Shown in pieces: positions 8,008-9,102 of a stretch of DNA of 9,102 nt; the stretch's first letter is position 1; every line of letters starts with the position of its first letter. Location of the stretch: NCBI GenBank assembly GCA_947458345.1, contig CANHBU010000052.1, forward strand, positions 1 through 9,102. Reading direction: 5' to 3'. The notes below the pieces were generated by a model. It saw nothing but the letters and a program-made list of their open reading frames with translations. It was not told where the DNA came from and did no database searches. The translations under genes were made by a program, and so were the position numbers. This DNA is from Comamonadaceae bacterium (GTDB lineage: Bacteria > Pseudomonadota > Gammaproteobacteria > Burkholderiales > Burkholderiaceae_C).

Positions 8008-8487
8008 TCAGTAAGCCAGTTGCGGCTCGGCGCTCAGCAGATTACGGATTTCGAACAACTCGCGGCGCATGAGTTCGACCCCCTCGAAGGACATGGCGGC
8101 AAAGCTCGCCTCCACCGCATCAAAGCTGTCATCGGCCAAGGGCGCCAAGGCGCTGTCGTGCAACGGCAGCTCCACGTCCTCGATCAGAGACTGACCCAGA
8201 CGCCGGCGATCGCGCTCGGCCTGCACCAGCTCCTGCAATTTGTTGCGGGCGCCGCTGATGGTAAAGCCCTGCTCGTAGAGCAGATCGCGGATGCGCCGGA
8301 TCATCAGCACCTCGTGGTGCTGGTAGTAGCGCCGGTTGCCCCTGCGCTTCATGGGCTTGAGCTGGGTGAACTCCTGCTCCCAATACCGCAGCACATGCGG
8401 TTTGACGCCACAAAGCTCACCGACCTCACCAATGGTGAAGTAGCGCTTGGCGGGAATGGGGGGAAGGACCTTGTCCAGAACTTGCAT
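8008..8487 (-). CDS. MerR-family transcriptional regulator
   Basis: The 159-residue protein has an N-terminal MerR winged helix-turn-helix at about residues 16-85. It shows YFTIGEVGELCGVKPHVLRY (first helix-turn-helix), the conserved RYWEQEF, and the wing with RRGNRRYY at 48-55. A helical segment follows (FTISGARNKLQELVQAERD). The C-terminal part (about 95-159) is acidic and shows no metal-binding cysteine pattern or known drug-binding domain, so it is not MerR, CueR or SoxR proper. Small regulators of this type are typically found between ihfA and tRNA-Pro in Burkholderiales (established context), and their targets are poorly known. GAGG lies 8 bases upstream of the chosen ATG. It is separated from ihfA by 114 bases that hold a possible promoter. 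Confidence 0.9.
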   Translation of the reverse strand: MQVLDKVLPPIPAKRYFTIGEVGELCGVKPHVLRYWEQEFTQLKPMKRRGNRRYYQHHEVLMIRRIRDLLYEQGFTISGARNKLQELVQAERDRRRLGQSLIEDVELPLHDSALAPLADDSFDAVEASFAAMSFEGVELMRRELFEIRNLLSAEPQLAY

Positions 8488-8505
8488 CGAAGCGGCCTCG
8501 AGGGG

Positions 8506-8540
8506 AGTAGGAATCTACTTCAACTTCAGATGCGATGCAA
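8506..8540 (-). promoter_or_regulatory. Candidate merR promoter with a dyad over the -10
   Basis: On the minus strand TTGCAT (8535-8540) and TAGATT (8512-8517) are separated by exactly 17 bases. An inverted repeat AGTAG-GAAT-CTACT (8506-8519) overlaps the -10 element and could be an operator, possibly for the regulator itself. This is a prediction by eye. The gene may also be read from the pheT-ihfA transcript, since no terminator is seen after ihfA. Confidence 0.4.
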
Positions 8541-8601
8541 TTGCCTGAGCAGAAATATTTTTGACTCGTGCAGGCCGTGCGATGCCAAAGTCAGTGGCCA
8601 C

Positions 8602-8919
8602 TTAGCCGGCGCCCTGAATCTGCTCTTTGAGTTTGTGGCTGGCGTGAAAGGTCACCACACGCCGGGCCTCGATCGGGACCGCCTGCCCGGTGCGCGGATT
8701 GCGGCCGGGGCGCGGCGCCTTGGTGCGAATTTGGAAATTGCCAAAGCTCGAGATCTTGATGTCCTCGCCTTCAACCAAGGCGTCGGAGATGAGCTCAAAA
8801 AACGCCTCCACCATGTCTTTGGATTCGCGTTTGTTCAAGCCGATTTGCTCGAACAGCAGGTCGACCAAATGGGCCTTGGTCAGTGCTGGCGTTTCCAGGC
8901 TTTCAACGGACAGTTCCAT
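8602..8919 (-). CDS. ihfA: Integration host factor subunit alpha
   Basis: From ATG 8919 the product is 105 residues and belongs to the HU/IHF family of DNA-bending proteins. With IhfB it forms a heterodimer that bends DNA at specific sites and assists recombination, replication and sigma-54 transcription. The sequence shows LTKAHLVDLLFEQIGLNKRE (13-32), the SSFGNFQIR strand (57-65), the minor-groove arm GRNPRTGQAVPI with intercalating Pro75, and the C-terminal RRVVTFHASHKLKEQI. The frame extends upstream to a GTG at 8946, which would add nine residues. Neither start has a clear ribosome site, and ATG 8919 was preferred because MELSVESLET resembles Comamonadaceae homologues. It follows pheT by 36 bases, the pheST-ihfA order conserved in many proteobacteria. 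Confidence 0.95.
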   Translation of the reverse strand: MELSVESLETPALTKAHLVDLLFEQIGLNKRESKDMVEAFFELISDALVEGEDIKISSFGNFQIRTKAPRPGRNPRTGQAVPIEARRVVTFHASHKLKEQIQGAG

Positions 8920-8955
8920 GGCGGGCGCAATCAGGGGTTGGAGCACATCGGTGGC

Positions 8956-9102
8956 TTAAGCCCGCAGGCGGGCGCCGAGCTGGCTGCTCAAGCGCTCAAC
9001 GATGGCGCGCACAGCCTGTTCGATCTGCTCGTCGGTCAGTGTAGCTTGCTCGTCGCTGAGCACCAGCCTGACGGCCAGACTCTTTTCGCCCATCGACAGG
9101 CC
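8956..9102 (-). CDS. pheT: Phenylalanyl-tRNA synthetase beta subunit (C-terminal fragment, 5' end outside the window)
   Basis: The last 48 codons and a TAA stop are present. The peptide begins with GLSMGEKSLAVRLVL and continues DEQATLTDEQIEQAVRAIVE, ending GARLRA. This is the end of the FDX-ACB (anticodon-binding) domain that closes bacterial PheT. The fragment is cut only by the window edge and shows no sign of damage. Its place directly before ihfA on the same strand supports the call. Confidence 0.93.
   Translation of the reverse strand, partial: GLSMGEKSLAVRLVLSDEQATLTDEQIEQAVRAIVERLSSQLGARLRA

Noticed and set aside
1..9102. CRISPR array, insertion sequence or transposase
   Set aside because: No regularly spaced repeats, no terminal inverted repeats around a gene and no transposase-like or integrase-like reading frame were seen.

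Overview
The window looks like a chromosome segment from a GC-rich betaproteobacterium, most probably order Burkholderiales and close to the Comamonadaceae. This is inferred from the pheT-ihfA-merR-tRNA-Pro gene order, the IhfA and PheT C-terminal sequences, and codon use rich in G/C at third positions. Every gene I support lies on the minus strand, so the region reads from right to left.

Right part (about 9102 to 7839): a housekeeping block. It holds the 3' end of pheT (phenylalanyl-tRNA synthetase beta chain), ihfA (integration host factor alpha), a small MerR-type regulator, and a tRNA-Pro(GGG) with encoded CCA. The tRNA has its own TATAAT box just upstream. A strong intrinsic terminator about 120 bases past its 3' end isolates the block.

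Middle and left part (about 7690 to 1): an apparent operon for a type I secretion system and its own two-component regulator. The order is a TolC-type outer membrane channel, an ABC exporter of the LapB/LssB (RtxB-like) type, an HlyD-type membrane fusion protein, an OmpR-type response regulator, and a CHASE2 sensor histidine kinase that runs off the left edge. Junctions are tight: 13 bases, a 4-base ATGA overlap, 27 bases and 29 bases. The three exporter parts would form one tunnel across both membranes, and the CHASE2 kinase and its regulator probably control it. The exported substrate, probably a large RTX-type adhesin or similar protein, is not in the window.

The main anomaly is an in-frame amber codon (4646-4648) inside the ATP-binding domain of the ABC exporter, between Walker A and the LSSGQ signature. 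The rest of the frame is intact, so this is a recent nonsense mutation, a sequencing error, or a suppressed or read-through stop. A second point of interest is the region upstream of tolC: a CATAAT box is surrounded by three GCTCAG copies and followed at once by a perfect 17-base palindrome, a good candidate site for control of the secretion operon.
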